Assembly: GCF_026967805.1 (NCBI RefSeq) | Contig: NZ_JAPVBG010000002.1 | Coordinates: 629,011-693,010, forward strand | DNA length: 64,000 bases | Origin: Blastococcus sp. VKM Ac-2987 | GTDB lineage: Bacteria > Actinomycetota > Actinomycetes > Mycobacteriales > Geodermatophilaceae | Direction of reading: 5' to 3' | The notes under the pieces: generated by a model | Told to the model about the DNA's origin: nothing | Database searches by the model: none | Seen by the model: only the letters and a program-made list of their open reading frames with translations | Part shown: piece by piece, positions 50,699 to 60,605 of the stretch | How the letters are laid out: every line of letters starts with the position of its first letter | Numbering within the stretch: position 1 is the stretch's first letter | Position numbers and translations under genes: made by a program

Positions 50699-52105
50699 TC
50701 AGCGGGTCGGTGGACGCAGGTGCGCCCAGGGCCGGGCGCTCTCCACCACGGCGCCCAGCCGGAGGACGTCGGCGTCGGACCACCACGGCCCGACGATCTG
50801 CAGGCCGGTGGGCAGGCCGTCCGCGCCGAAGCCCGACGGCACGGAGGCAGCGGGGTGCCCGGTCAGGTTGAACGGGTAGAGGTAGGCGTTCCAGCCGTTC
50901 ATCAGCCTCGGCTCCCGACCGTCCGGGCTGTCCACCGCGGGCGGTGCCGTGGTCGGCAGGGTCGGCGTGACCAGGAAGTCCACCTGGTCGAACAGCCCTT
51001 GGACGCTGCGGTAGAGCCCGCTCCGGGCCAGGCCGGCCGTCCGGTAGTCGCGCACGCTGTAGGTGCTGCCCTTCTCGATGAAGTCGATCAGGGTGGGGTC
51101 CAGTCGGTCCCCGTACTCGTCCCGGAACGGGCCGTAGGCGACGAACTGGTGGGCGAAGTAGAGCACCCGGGCCGCTTCGGGGATCCAGTCGATGCCGCCG
51201 CCGATCTCGTCGACCTGCGCACCGAGGTCGGCGAGCGCGGTGAGGGTGGCGGTCGTCTGCTCCTGGACGTCGTCGGAGACCGTGGTGTTGGCCATCCGGG
51301 GGATGTAGCCGATGCGCACCCCGGAGAGGTCGTCGCCGGTCAGCTGCGGCATCCGTCGTGGCCGACCGCCGCCGAGCGTCCACGGGTCGATCGTCGTCGG
51401 CCCGGCCAGGCAATCCATGACCAGCGCCGCGTCGGCGACCGTGCGCGTGAGCGGGCCGGCCGCCGCGTAGTTGCTGAACACGTCGCTGGCCTGCTCGTAG
51501 GGGAGTGCGCCCGTCGTCGGCTTGAGGCCCACGACCCCGCACGCGCCGGCCGGGATCCGGATCGATCCAGCGCCATCGGTGCCCAGGCCGATGGGGCCGA
51601 ACCCGGCCGCCACGGCGGCAGCCGCTCCGCCGCTGGACCCACCGGCCGCGCGGTCGAGGTCCCAGGGGTTGCGGGTCACCCCGAACACGGGGCTGTCGGT
51701 CACCCCCTTGTGGCCGAACTCGGGGGTCGTGGACTTCCCGACCATGATGGCGCCGGCCGAGTCCAGCCGCTGGACCAGCACGTCGTCGTGGTCCGGGACG
51801 TGGTCGGCGTAGACGACCGACCCGTAGGCCGTCCGGACCCCGGTGGTGGCGAAGAGGTCCTTGATGCTGACCGGCACGCCGTGGAGGGGGCCGAGCTCCG
51901 CGCCGGCGATGACGGCCTGCTCTGCCAGTCGTGCCGCGGCGCGGGCCGCCTCCGCCGTGACCGTGGCGAAGGCGTTGACGGCCGGGCCGGACGTGTCGAT
52001 CGCCTCGAGCACGGCGTCGACGTACTCCACCGGGGACAGTTCCTTGTTGCGGATCAGGGCCGCTGCTCGCGTCGCGGGGAGGAAGAGCAGGTCGTCGTCG
52101 CTCAT
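50699..52105 (-). CDS. Amidase-signature hydrolase C
   Basis: A 468-residue cytoplasmic amidase-signature enzyme: Lys82 (SIKD), cis-Ser158 (GGSSGG) and nucleophile Ser181 (TDGAGSIRIPAG). No export signal. ATG at 52105; a GTG four codons upstream is also possible. Transcribed leftwards, divergent from the ABC transporter operon across a 428-base gap, and convergent with the acylase gene. Substrate unknown. Confidence 0.9.
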   Translation of the reverse strand: MSDDDLLFLPATRAAALIRNKELSPVEYVDAVLEAIDTSGPAVNAFATVTAEAARAAARLAEQAVIAGAELGPLHGVPVSIKDLFATTGVRTAYGSVVYADHVPDHDDVLVQRLDSAGAIMVGKSTTPEFGHKGVTDSPVFGVTRNPWDLDRAAGGSSGGAAAAVAAGFGPIGLGTDGAGSIRIPAGACGVVGLKPTTGALPYEQASDVFSNYAAAGPLTRTVADAALVMDCLAGPTTIDPWTLGGGRPRRMPQLTGDDLSGVRIGYIPRMANTTVSDDVQEQTTATLTALADLGAQVDEIGGGIDWIPEAARVLYFAHQFVAYGPFRDEYGDRLDPTLIDFIEKGSTYSVRDYRTAGLARSGLYRSVQGLFDQVDFLVTPTLPTTAPPAVDSPDGREPRLMNGWNAYLYPFNLTGHPAASVPSGFGADGLPTGLQIVGPWWSDADVLRLGAVVESARPWAHLRPPTR

Positions 52106-52533
52106 GCGCAGGTCCACGTCTCTCTCGGAGGGGCCACGGGTCGTGGCGGCCGACACCCCGCAGCAGCCGCGGGCCCGGTGCGGAGCCACGGCGGTGGGCG
52201 CGGGGGAACTGTCGCGGTCAGCCGCCCCATGTTACCGAGGAGTAAGTCGGACGTTCGCCATAAAACAAGTCGCCGACGATGCCTCGTGGCGGCGACATTA
52301 GCAGGGCGGAAAGCCGGCGAACAGGTCTTCTCTCCGTACGCAACAGACTCGTAACGCGCCAGGTTGCCCCGGGTTCGCGGACGTCCACCGAGCCGTCCCG
52401 GTGGCCGGCAGATTCTTCCCCAGACCTCTTTCTTATTTCGGCCGCTCGCTGCAGGATGACCCGCATCCCTACCGGCTGACGATGATCCTCGTCACTGCGG
52501 GTCGGGTGACGTCCCCTGGGAGAGAGGGCCACC
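52106..52533. promoter_or_regulatory. Divergent promoter region between amidase C and ABC operon
   Basis: 428 bases without a credible gene. Around 52228-52300 the GC content falls, with a TTGTTT box read leftwards toward the amidase and a 7-bp inverted repeat (52269-52275 and 52290-52296) that could be an operator. The ABC operon start has GGGAGAGAGGG 7 bases upstream of its GTG. Promoter assignments are tentative. Confidence 0.45.
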
Positions 52534-54657
52534 GTGTCACTGCTCGACGTCCGTGACTTCACCGTCGACCTCGACGGGGAAGAGGCACCGGTCTCCCTCG
52601 TGCGCGAGCTGACCTTCTCCGTCGAGCGGGGAGAGTTCCTCTGCATCGTCGGGGAGTCCGGCAGCGGGAAGACCGTGGCGGCGCTCTCGGTGATGCGGCT
52701 GCTGGAATACACGGCGCCGACCTCGCAGACCGGGCAGGCGCTGCTCGACGGGGACGACCTGGTCGCCGCCGACCAGGAGCAGATGGCGGGGCTGCGCGGC
52801 CGGAAGATCGCGATGATCTTCCAGGAGGCGATGGAGGCCCTCAATCCGACGAAGGTCATCGGCGCGCAGCTGATCGAGGCGGTGCGCCAGCATCCCGGGG
52901 AGCTCGCGGCGTCGGCCGGCTCGAGCCGTCGCGACGTCGCCGAGGCCGCCCGCGCCAAGGCGGTGGACCTGCTCCGGCAGGTCGGCATCCCGGACCCGGC
53001 CGGCTGCATGGGCAAGTACCCCCACCAGCTCTCCGGTGGCATGCAGCAGCGGGTCATGATCGCCATGGCGCTGATGTGCGACCCCGAGTTGCTGATCGCG
53101 GACGAGCCGACCACCGCGCTCGACGTCACCATCCAGGCGGAGATCCTCACCCTGCTCGTCCGTCTGCAGCGCGAGCGCGGCATGGCCTGCATCCTCATCA
53201 CGCACGACATGGGGGTGGCGGCCGAGATCGCCGACCGGGTGGCGGTGATGTACTCCGGTCGACTCGTCGAGATCGGCGCCGTCGGGGAGATCCTGACCAT
53301 CCCCCGCCACCCCTACACGCGGGCGCTCCTGGAGTGCGTCCCGCGCGTCGGGCTCGTCGGGCAGAAGGAGCTGCAGACCATTCCCGGCTCGGTTCCCCAC
53401 CCGGCCATGCAGTTGCCGGGGTGCCGGTTCGCGCCCCGCTGCCACAACTCCTCCGAGCGGTGCACGGCGATCGAGCCCCCGCTCGCCCCCGTCCCGGTGC
53501 AGCTGGGTACAGGTGCCGGTGCCGGTGGAATGGCGACGGCCCTCCGCACGAGCGACCGGCTCGCCGCGTGCTGGCACCCGGAGACCGAGCCGCTGCCCGG
53601 CGAGGTCGAGGTATCGAGGCAGATGTCCGACGACCTGGCCGGACCGCCCCGGCAGGCGGAGCCGTACCTCGTACTCGGCGGTGTGTCGAAGCGCTACGCG
53701 GCCAGCGCACGCAGCGAGTCGCTGGGCTCGACCCGCACCAGCGGTGGGGTGCTCGCCGTCGACTCCGCGACGGTGTCCATCGCCAAGGGCGAGTTCTTCG
53801 GTCTGGTGGGGGAGAGTGGATCGGGCAAGAGTACGCTCGGCCGGCTCATCGCCAAGCTGGAGGCGCCGACCGCCGGGTCCATCAGTGTCGGTGACGTCTC
53901 GGTGGAGCAGCTCAAGGGCCGCAAGCGGATCCGCGACTTCCGGCGTGACGTCCAGATCGTCTTCCAGGACACCACCGGTTCGCTGGATCCGCGCCAGACC
54001 GTCGGCCGCTCGGTGAGTGAGCCGCTCCGGTCCCTGACCGACGTCCGGGGAGAGGCCCTCGAGGCTCGCGCCCGGGAGTTGCTGCAGACCGTCGGCCTGC
54101 CGTTGGACTACTTCTCCAAGATGCCGTCCGAGCTGTCCGGCGGACAGCGCCAGCGCGTCGCCATCGCCCGTGCGATCGCCTGCAACCCGCAACTCGTGGT
54201 CGCCGACGAGCCGACGTCAGCCCTCGACGTGTCCGTGCAGGGTCAGATCGTCAACGTCCTGCGGCGCCTGCAGCGTGAGTTGGGCCTCACGTACGTGTTC
54301 ATCACCCACAACCTCAGCCTGGTGTTGTCGGTGGCCGACCGGATCGGGGTCATGTACCTCGGCGCCCTGGTCGAGATCGCCGACGCCGAGACGCTGGTCC
54401 GCGCGCCCGCCCACCCGTACACCCAGGTGCTGCTGCGGGCCAATCCCGACCCGCACAACCCCCGCCGTCGGTCGGCCGACGGAGCCGAGACCCCGATGCT
54501 CGGCCTGGACTCCGAGACCGCCCTCGTCGACCGGACGGTGGGCTGCCGGTTCCGGGACCGGTGCCCCCGGCGCCAGGAGCGCTGTGACGTCGAGGTCCCC
54601 GAACTCACCGAGAAACGACCGGGCCAGTCCGCGGCCTGCCACTTCCCGCTCGTCTGA
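52534..54657 (+). CDS. Fused dipeptide/oligopeptide ABC transporter ATPase (DppD-DppF type)
   Basis: A 707-residue protein made of two complete ABC ATPases in tandem, normally two separate subunits. First domain: Walker A GESGSGKT at 40-47, LSGGMQQRV, Walker B; second domain: Walker A GESGSGKST at 426-434, LSGGQRQRVAIARA, VVADEPTSALD. Each half ends with the oligopeptide-transporter C-terminal cysteine block (GCRFAPRCHNSSERC; GCRFRDRCPRRQERC), typical of DppD/DppF and often linked to an Fe-S cluster. GTG start. Drives the importer with the genes at 54702, 56375 and 57316. Confidence 0.93.
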   Translation: MSLLDVRDFTVDLDGEEAPVSLVRELTFSVERGEFLCIVGESGSGKTVAALSVMRLLEYTAPTSQTGQALLDGDDLVAADQEQMAGLRGRKIAMIFQEAMEALNPTKVIGAQLIEAVRQHPGELAASAGSSRRDVAEAARAKAVDLLRQVGIPDPAGCMGKYPHQLSGGMQQRVMIAMALMCDPELLIADEPTTALDVTIQAEILTLLVRLQRERGMACILITHDMGVAAEIADRVAVMYSGRLVEIGAVGEILTIPRHPYTRALLECVPRVGLVGQKELQTIPGSVPHPAMQLPGCRFAPRCHNSSERCTAIEPPLAPVPVQLGTGAGAGGMATALRTSDRLAACWHPETEPLPGEVEVSRQMSDDLAGPPRQAEPYLVLGGVSKRYAASARSESLGSTRTSGGVLAVDSATVSIAKGEFFGLVGESGSGKSTLGRLIAKLEAPTAGSISVGDVSVEQLKGRKRIRDFRRDVQIVFQDTTGSLDPRQTVGRSVSEPLRSLTDVRGEALEARARELLQTVGLPLDYFSKMPSELSGGQRQRVAIARAIACNPQLVVADEPTSALDVSVQGQIVNVLRRLQRELGLTYVFITHNLSLVLSVADRIGVMYLGALVEIADAETLVRAPAHPYTQVLLRANPDPHNPRRRSADGAETPMLGLDSETALVDRTVGCRFRDRCPRRQERCDVEVPELTEKRPGQSAACHFPLV

Positions 54658-54701
54658 TCCAGCACCACCGATGTCCGCAGCTACCCGAGGCAAGGGATGA
54701 C

Positions 54702-56339
54702 ATGAGAACTCGACGCTCGTTTCAAGCACAGCGTTCGTACCGGTTGCCACGGGTACGACTCGCTGCCGCAGGCACCCTGCTGGCCTTGGGGCTCGCGGCA
54801 TGCGGATCGGGGGAGGGGAGCACCGGCAACGCCGAGGGCTCCTCGACGCCGGTCGACGGCGGCACCCTCATCGCTGCGCTCGCCGGCGACCCGCAGACGC
54901 TCGACGTGGCCCAGAACAGCGGCGCGCTGACCATCTACGTCGGGCAGAACGTCTTCGAGCAGCTCTTCCAGTTCGACGAGACCCTGAACCCCCGCCCGAT
55001 GCTCGCCGAGGACTACACCATGTCCGAGGACGGGCTGACCTACACGATCCCGCTGCGCGAGGGGGTCACGTTCCACAACGGCGAGCCGATGACCGCGGCC
55101 GACGTCGTGGCGAGCCTCGAGCGGTGGCAGCTCGTGTCCGGCCCCGGCAAGCTCGTCGCGGCCGACCTCGAGTCCATCACCGCGACGGACGACTCGACGG
55201 TGGAGATCGTCCTCACGCAGCCCCGGTACTCGCTGATCAGCGACCTGGCGGCCTACGTCCAGGCAGCGATCATCGTCCCGGCCGAGATCGCCGAGGCCGC
55301 CGGCGACCAGCCGATGTCCGACGAGCAGATCATCGGGACCGGCCCTTACCAGCTGGCCGAGTACACCCACGGTCAGCGGATCCTGCTGGAGAAGTACCCC
55401 GAGTACGCAGCGCTCGAGGAGGACTGGGGCGGCTTCGCCGGCGCGAAGGAAGCCCACGTCGACAACATCGAGTTCCGCTTCGTCGCGGACCCGACCCAGC
55501 AGCTCAACGGACTGAGGACCGGGCAGTTCCACTGGGCCCAGTCGGTCAGCCCCGACCAGTACGAGGCCATCAAGGACGACCCGGCGCTCAACGTGCAGGT
55601 GACCGACACCGGCCTCATCAACACGGTGCTGCTCAACCACAACGCGGAGTCCCCGTTCAGCGACGTCCGCGCCCGGCAGGCGATGAACATGCTGATCGAC
55701 AAGGAGGCCATGTCGACCGCGGCCTTCGGACCCGAGGTCCTGTGGACGCCGTTGAGCGGGGCGATGGTGTTCCCGATCAACGAGCCGATGTACTCCGAGG
55801 CTGGCAGTGACGTCTACGAGACGTACGACCCGGAGCAGGCGAAAGAGCTGTTCACCGAGGCAGGGGTGACCGCGGACACGCCGATCCGGATCGCGACGAC
55901 GCAGACCTACGAGAAGTACTACCAGATGGCCGTCGTCATCCAGGCGCAGCTCGAGGAGATCGGTCTGACCGCTCAGGTGGAGGTCTTCGACTTCCCCACC
56001 ATGATCGACAGGCTCACCTCGGAGCCGACCTCCTGGCACCTGAGCATGACCGGGTTCAGTGGGATCCCGGGAGCGCCCAGCCAGATCAACTACCTCACCC
56101 CGACCTGGCCGGGCGAGTACCGGTCGGAGACGATGGACGGGCTGCTCGCCGAGTACAACCGAGCGACGAACGCCGACGAGGCATACGAGGTCGTCGAGCA
56201 GATCCAGCAGACGATCTGGGACGAGATCCCGGTCATCTCGATCTCCCCGAGCAAGACCCTGCAGGTCTCCAGCTCGAAGGTGCAGGACCTGGCCACCTTC
56301 CGGCCGGCGGTCTTCTGGGGCACCTACCTGTCCCAGTAG
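54702..56339 (+). CDS. ABC transporter solute-binding lipoprotein (SBP family 5)
   Basis: A 545-residue extracellular binding lipoprotein of the peptide/nickel (SBP_bac_5) type. Signal peptide with lipobox LAAC and lipidated Cys34, then a Ser/Gly linker. Family blocks: LDVAQNSGALTIYVGQNVFE, AEDYTMSEDGLTYTIPLREGVTFHNGEPMTAADV, GTGPYQLAEY and ARQAMNMLIDKEAM. It should capture the amide- or peptide-like compound that the cytoplasmic hydrolases of the island act on. 44 bases after the fused ATPase gene. Confidence 0.92.
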   Translation: MRTRRSFQAQRSYRLPRVRLAAAGTLLALGLAACGSGEGSTGNAEGSSTPVDGGTLIAALAGDPQTLDVAQNSGALTIYVGQNVFEQLFQFDETLNPRPMLAEDYTMSEDGLTYTIPLREGVTFHNGEPMTAADVVASLERWQLVSGPGKLVAADLESITATDDSTVEIVLTQPRYSLISDLAAYVQAAIIVPAEIAEAAGDQPMSDEQIIGTGPYQLAEYTHGQRILLEKYPEYAALEEDWGGFAGAKEAHVDNIEFRFVADPTQQLNGLRTGQFHWAQSVSPDQYEAIKDDPALNVQVTDTGLINTVLLNHNAESPFSDVRARQAMNMLIDKEAMSTAAFGPEVLWTPLSGAMVFPINEPMYSEAGSDVYETYDPEQAKELFTEAGVTADTPIRIATTQTYEKYYQMAVVIQAQLEEIGLTAQVEVFDFPTMIDRLTSEPTSWHLSMTGFSGIPGAPSQINYLTPTWPGEYRSETMDGLLAEYNRATNADEAYEVVEQIQQTIWDEIPVISISPSKTLQVSSSKVQDLATFRPAVFWGTYLSQ

Positions 56340-56374
56340 GACCGCTCGACGGAGCTATGGAGAAGGAGCGGTAG

Positions 56375-57319
56375 ATGGCTGGTCTGGTTCTCAGACGGAT
56401 CCGGGATCTCGTGATCGTCCTGTTCCTCGTGGGAACGGCGATGTTCTTCATCATCCACCTCATCCCGGGCAATCCGGCGATCGCGTTGCTCGGTCCGTAC
56501 GCCACCCAGGAGCAGATCGCGGACCTCACGGCGTCGATGGGACTGGACCAGCCTCTGCTCACCCAGTACGTGACCTGGCTCGGCAACCTCGTGCGGGGTG
56601 ACATGGGGGAGTCCATCGCCTTCTCGGGCCCTGTGCTCCCGGTGATCTTCGATCACATCATGCCGACCATCCTGCTGGCGCTGGGCAGCACGGTGATCAG
56701 CGCGGCGATCGCCGTTCCGCTGGCGATCCACGCCGCGGCGAAGCCGCGGTCGCTCTGGGCCCGGCTGGTGACGCCGGTCACCGCTTTCGGCCTGGCCATG
56801 CCCTCGTTCTGGTTGGCGCTGGTCCTGGTCCTGGTCTTCGGCGTCATCTTCCGGATCCTGCCGACCAGCGGGTACGTCGACTTCGGCACCGACCCCGGGC
56901 AGGCGGTCAAGTACCTCGTGCTCCCGATCGTCGTGCTGGTCTCGCACCAGGCAGCGCTGTTCGTGGCCACCCTGCGCGAGAGCATGTCCGGGGAACTGCT
57001 GGGCCTCTACCTGCGCTCGGCGCGCGCCAAGGGCGTCAAGGAACGGGGAGTGCTCTACCGGCACGCGCTCCCCAACGCGCTGCTGCCCGCCATCACGGTG
57101 ATCGGGAGCAGCTTCGGCAATGTCCTGGGAGGGGTGATCGTGATCGAGACCGTGTTCTCCATCCCCGGTTGGGGTCAGCTGCTCTACAACGGGATCACGT
57201 CACGGGACTACCAGTTGATCATCGGGGTCACCCTGATGATCGCGGTGGTCTACGTCCTGGTGAACCTCATCGCCGACCTGCTCTACCTGGTCGCCGATCC
57301 GCGGGTGCGCGTCCGATGA
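56375..57319 (+). CDS. ABC transporter permease (DppB type)
   Basis: A 314-residue inner-membrane permease with six helices, starting VIVLFLVGTAMFFIIHLIPGNPA as in DppB/OppB, and the cytoplasmic coupling loop around YLRSARAKGVKERGVLYRHALPNALLP. ATG start. Its stop overlaps the start of the second permease (ATGA). Confidence 0.93.
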   Translation: MAGLVLRRIRDLVIVLFLVGTAMFFIIHLIPGNPAIALLGPYATQEQIADLTASMGLDQPLLTQYVTWLGNLVRGDMGESIAFSGPVLPVIFDHIMPTILLALGSTVISAAIAVPLAIHAAAKPRSLWARLVTPVTAFGLAMPSFWLALVLVLVFGVIFRILPTSGYVDFGTDPGQAVKYLVLPIVVLVSHQAALFVATLRESMSGELLGLYLRSARAKGVKERGVLYRHALPNALLPAITVIGSSFGNVLGGVIVIETVFSIPGWGQLLYNGITSRDYQLIIGVTLMIAVVYVLVNLIADLLYLVADPRVRVR

Positions 57320-58311
57320 GCGTCGAAGCGGCCCTGGTCAAGAACGAGGAGCCCGGGCTGGTCGAGGGTCCGCCCCCGCCGAAGCGCGGTCGGCTCAGTG
57401 GTTGGCGGAGCGGGCTGTCGGGGCTGTGGCGGCGGGACGCGCCGGCCGTCATCTGGGGGGTCGTCCTCCTGCTGATGATCCTGGTCTCGGCCATCGGGCC
57501 GTTCTTCCTCCAGTCGCCCGCTGCCATCGAGCCGGCCAACCGGTTGGCGCCGCCGTCGGCGGGGCACCTGCTCGGCACCGACGAGTACGGACGCGACCTG
57601 CTCTCCCGGGTCGTCTCCGCGGGGCGGGTCTCGCTGGGCCTGGGCGCCCTGATCACCGTCGTGGCGGTGGTACTGGGCACCCTGGTCGGCGCCGTGGCCG
57701 GCTTCTACGAGCGGTCCGCCGGGGTCCTGATGCGTCTGATGGACGCCCTGCTGGCCTTCCCGGCGATCGTGCTCGCGATCGCGCTGGTCGTCTCCCTGAG
57801 GTCGGGCATCTGGAGCCAGATCATCGCCCTGGGTATCGTCTTCATCCCCTACGTGGCCCGGGTGGTGCGCAGCCGCGTGCTCACCCTGCGGGAACGCGGC
57901 TACGTCACCGCCGCACGGGCGGCGGGCGTCTCGGGACCCAGGATCCTGCTGGCCCACATCCTGCCCAACGCAGCTCCGGCGATCCTGGTGCAGGGGGTCT
58001 TCGTGTTCGCCTCGGCGCTGCTAGCCGACGCCGCGCTCAGCTTCCTCGGTCTCGGCGTCCAGCCCCCCACCCCGACCTGGGGAAACATGATCGGCGAGGC
58101 GCGCACCTTCATCACGCTGGCCCCGGGATTCATGATCTTCCCGGGCCTGGCCATCGTGATCAGCGTGCTGGCGCTGAACCTGGTGGGAGACGGAGCACGA
58201 GGCCTGATCGACCAGCGTGCCCGCGCGGTCCTGGAGCTCGAGCGGATCCGCAAGAAGCAGGCCAAGGAAGAACGCCGCCGCCGCGCCGCATCGGTGTCGA
58301 GCGTCGACTAG
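57316..58311 (+). CDS. ABC transporter permease (DppC type)
   Basis: A 331-residue permease, partner of the DppB-type protein. After ~45 polar residues comes the first helix (VIWGVVLLLMILVSAIGPFF), then the family block HLLGTDEYGRDLLSRVVSAGRVSLG and the coupling loop TAARAAGVSGPRILLAHILPNA. Lysine-rich C-terminal tail. ATGA overlap with the first permease; followed 56 bases later by amidase D, which is probably in the same transcript. Confidence 0.93.
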   Translation: MSVEAALVKNEEPGLVEGPPPPKRGRLSGWRSGLSGLWRRDAPAVIWGVVLLLMILVSAIGPFFLQSPAAIEPANRLAPPSAGHLLGTDEYGRDLLSRVVSAGRVSLGLGALITVVAVVLGTLVGAVAGFYERSAGVLMRLMDALLAFPAIVLAIALVVSLRSGIWSQIIALGIVFIPYVARVVRSRVLTLRERGYVTAARAAGVSGPRILLAHILPNAAPAILVQGVFVFASALLADAALSFLGLGVQPPTPTWGNMIGEARTFITLAPGFMIFPGLAIVISVLALNLVGDGARGLIDQRARAVLELERIRKKQAKEERRRRAASVSSVD

Positions 58312-58367
58312 CGGTCGGCCGGCTTTCGCCGCTCGGACCGCCGCGCGGCACGACGAGAGGAGTGCAC

Positions 58368-59792
58368 GTGAGCGATCCCGAGCTGTGGGCGACGTCGGCG
58401 ACGGAGCTGGCCGGGATGATCCGGTCGAAGTCGGTCTCGCCGACCGAGGTCCTGGACTCGGTCCTGGGCCGGATGGACACCGTCGAGCCGACGATCCACG
58501 CGTTCATCACCATCACCGACGACCTCGCGCGGGCCGAGGCCGCCGCTGCGACCGAGCGGGCCGCGCGAGATGAGCTGCTCGGACCCATGGACGGCATCCC
58601 CTACTCGATCAAGGACCTGGAGAACACCGCGGGCATCCGGACGACGCTGGGGTCGACGTTCTTCACCGACAACGTCCCCGAGACCGACAGCGTCGTGGCC
58701 GGTCGGCTGCGCGCCAGCGGGGGCGTCCTGCTGGGCAAGACGAACACCCCGCACTTCGGCTACAAGGACATGGCGGACAACCTGGTCGCCGAGACGACCG
58801 TCAACCCGTGGGACCGCACGCGCACGGTCGGTGGATCCTCGGGCGGCGCAGCGGCCGCCGTCGCCGCCGGGATGGGCGCCCTGGCGCAGGGGTCGGACGG
58901 GGCCGGGTCGATCCGCATCCCGGCGGCGCTGTGCGGGGTCGTCGGCTTCAAGCCCTCCTTCGGGCGCATCCCCGTGCACCCCGGCCGTGAGTACTGGTCG
59001 CACCGCACGCACAACGGTCCCCTCACCCGCACCGTCGCCGACGCCGCGCTCATGACCGCGGTGATGGCCGGGAACGACGACCGGGACGCCATGTCGCTCA
59101 CGTCCGACCTGGAAGAGTTCGTGCCGCCGCCGCGGTCAGCGCGTCCGCTCGCCGGCCGCAAGGTCCGGTGGAGCCCGGATCTGGGGTACGGGGTCGTCAG
59201 TGCGGAGGTGGCACGCATCGTCGCGGGCGCGGTGCAGTCGCTGGAGGAGCTCGGCTGCCAGGTCGAGGAGAAGGCCCCCGGCTGGGACGACCCCAGCACC
59301 TTCCACCGGATCATCTACACGAGCCAGATCGCCGCCGGGATCGGGCCGTACGCCGACCGCAACCCGGAGTGGGTCGAGGACACCCTGATGCAGCTGATCT
59401 CGGTCGGCAGGTCGTTCTCGGCGGTCGATCTCAAGACCGCGGAGATCCAGCGGGGCGCCCTCTACGACGTCGCCCGGACCCTCTTCGAGCAGATCGACTT
59501 CCTCGTCACGCCGGCCATGCCGCTCGAGGCGTGGTCCGCGGAACCGGGTCCCGGCCTGCGGGAGATCGACGGCACGCCGCTGCCGCCGGGCATGGGACGG
59601 TCCTACGCGGTCAACCCGTTCAACCTGACCGGCCAGCCGGCGATCAGCATCCCCTGCGGGTGGACCGCGGCCGGTCTCCCGGTCGGCGTGCAGATCGTCG
59701 GACGGCGGAACCGCGACATCGACCTGCTGCTGTTCGCGCACGTGCTCGAACAGCACCTGTCGCTCGTGGACCGCTGGCCGCCCCTGACCTGA
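58368..59792 (+). CDS. Amidase-signature hydrolase D
   Basis: A 474-residue cytoplasmic amidase: Lys82 (SIKD), cis-Ser158 (GGSSGG), nucleophile Ser181 (SDGAGSIRIPA). GTG at 58368 with GAGAGGAG 5 bases upstream. Closest relative in the window is amidase A; both share long blocks (AALCGV-GxKPS-GR, HxxxGP-xRTV-DAALM, PEWV-D), so they look like paralogues. It ends the ABC importer operon, linking transport directly to amide hydrolysis. Confidence 0.92.
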   Translation: MSDPELWATSATELAGMIRSKSVSPTEVLDSVLGRMDTVEPTIHAFITITDDLARAEAAAATERAARDELLGPMDGIPYSIKDLENTAGIRTTLGSTFFTDNVPETDSVVAGRLRASGGVLLGKTNTPHFGYKDMADNLVAETTVNPWDRTRTVGGSSGGAAAAVAAGMGALAQGSDGAGSIRIPAALCGVVGFKPSFGRIPVHPGREYWSHRTHNGPLTRTVADAALMTAVMAGNDDRDAMSLTSDLEEFVPPPRSARPLAGRKVRWSPDLGYGVVSAEVARIVAGAVQSLEELGCQVEEKAPGWDDPSTFHRIIYTSQIAAGIGPYADRNPEWVEDTLMQLISVGRSFSAVDLKTAEIQRGALYDVARTLFEQIDFLVTPAMPLEAWSAEPGPGLREIDGTPLPPGMGRSYAVNPFNLTGQPAISIPCGWTAAGLPVGVQIVGRRNRDIDLLLFAHVLEQHLSLVDRWPPLT

Positions 59793-59849
59793 TCCTGCGG
59801 CCCTGGTCGGGTCGCCGTCGGTGCAGGATCCAACGGGACCGGTGGTCCC
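59791..59849. promoter_or_regulatory. Inverted repeats before the BetI-like regulator
   Basis: GATCCTGC (59791-59798, overlapping the amidase D stop) and GCAGGATC (59823-59830) could form a terminator stem; just after, GGGACC-GGT-GGTCCC (59835-59849) is a perfect palindrome of TetR-operator size, about 166 bases before the regulator's start. Confidence 0.45.
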
Positions 59850-60014
59850 GAGCTCAAGTGGTTCGGTTCTCTGTCCCTCGTGCGAGTTCATCCTGCGGGC
59901 GCATCCGGGCCTGCGCGCCCCGCCCCCGTGGAGAAACGGCAGAATCGGTCGCAGATCACGGGCGCGCCCCCACTCCCCACCGAATCGGCGCGGAACCAGT
60001 CCGAGGGGGCACCC

Positions 60015-60605
60015 TTGCCAAAGATCGTCGACCACAACGAACGCCGGCAGGCCGTCATCGAGGCGACCTGGCGCGTCATCGCCCGGGAGGGCATCGCCAA
60101 CGCGACCACCCGGGAGATCGCCCGGGAGGCCAACTGCTCCAGCGGGATCCTCGCGCACTACTTCAAGGACAAGGCCGACATCATGGCCTCCGCGATGCTG
60201 GCCGCGCACGCCGAGGTGCACGTGCGCGTGGACCCCAAGCTGACCGGTCTGGCGTCCCTGCGCCAGTACATGCTGGAGTGCCTGCCGCTCGACGAGCGGC
60301 GCCGCTTCCTGGCCGTCATCGAGGTCAGCTTCTGGGGGCAGGCGGTCGGCAACCCCCGGCTGATCGAGGTGTACACCAACGAGGTGGAGAGCTTCCGCCG
60401 GAAGCTGCGCATCCGTCTCACCGAGGCGCGCGACCAGGGGGAGCTGAAGCCCGACGTCGACGTCGACGCGGTCGTGCACGAACTGCACGTGCTGATGGAC
60501 GGGCTGAGCATCCAGGCGGCGCTCCACCCGCGCACCGCACCGAAGAAGGAACAGGTCGCCATGCTGGACGCAGTCCTGGACCGGGTGCGCGTCCCGGGAG
60601 CCTGA
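60015..60605 (+). CDS. BetI-like TetR-family regulator
   Basis: A 196-residue regulator whose N-terminus follows BetI: PKIVDHNERRQAVIEATWRVIAREG, then the HTH NATTREIAREANCSSGILAHYFKDKADIM. The C-terminal domain resembles TetR_C of the BetI group (ECLPLDERRRFLAVIEVSFWGQA). TTG at 60015 with GAGGGGG upstream; a longer open frame begins before it but lacks conserved sequence. Last gene of the island and the best candidate for its pathway regulator, although the palindrome at 59835 is the only nearby operator candidate. Confidence 0.85.
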   Translation: MPKIVDHNERRQAVIEATWRVIAREGIANATTREIAREANCSSGILAHYFKDKADIMASAMLAAHAEVHVRVDPKLTGLASLRQYMLECLPLDERRRFLAVIEVSFWGQAVGNPRLIEVYTNEVESFRRKLRIRLTEARDQGELKPDVDVDAVVHELHVLMDGLSIQAALHPRTAPKKEQVAMLDAVLDRVRVPGA

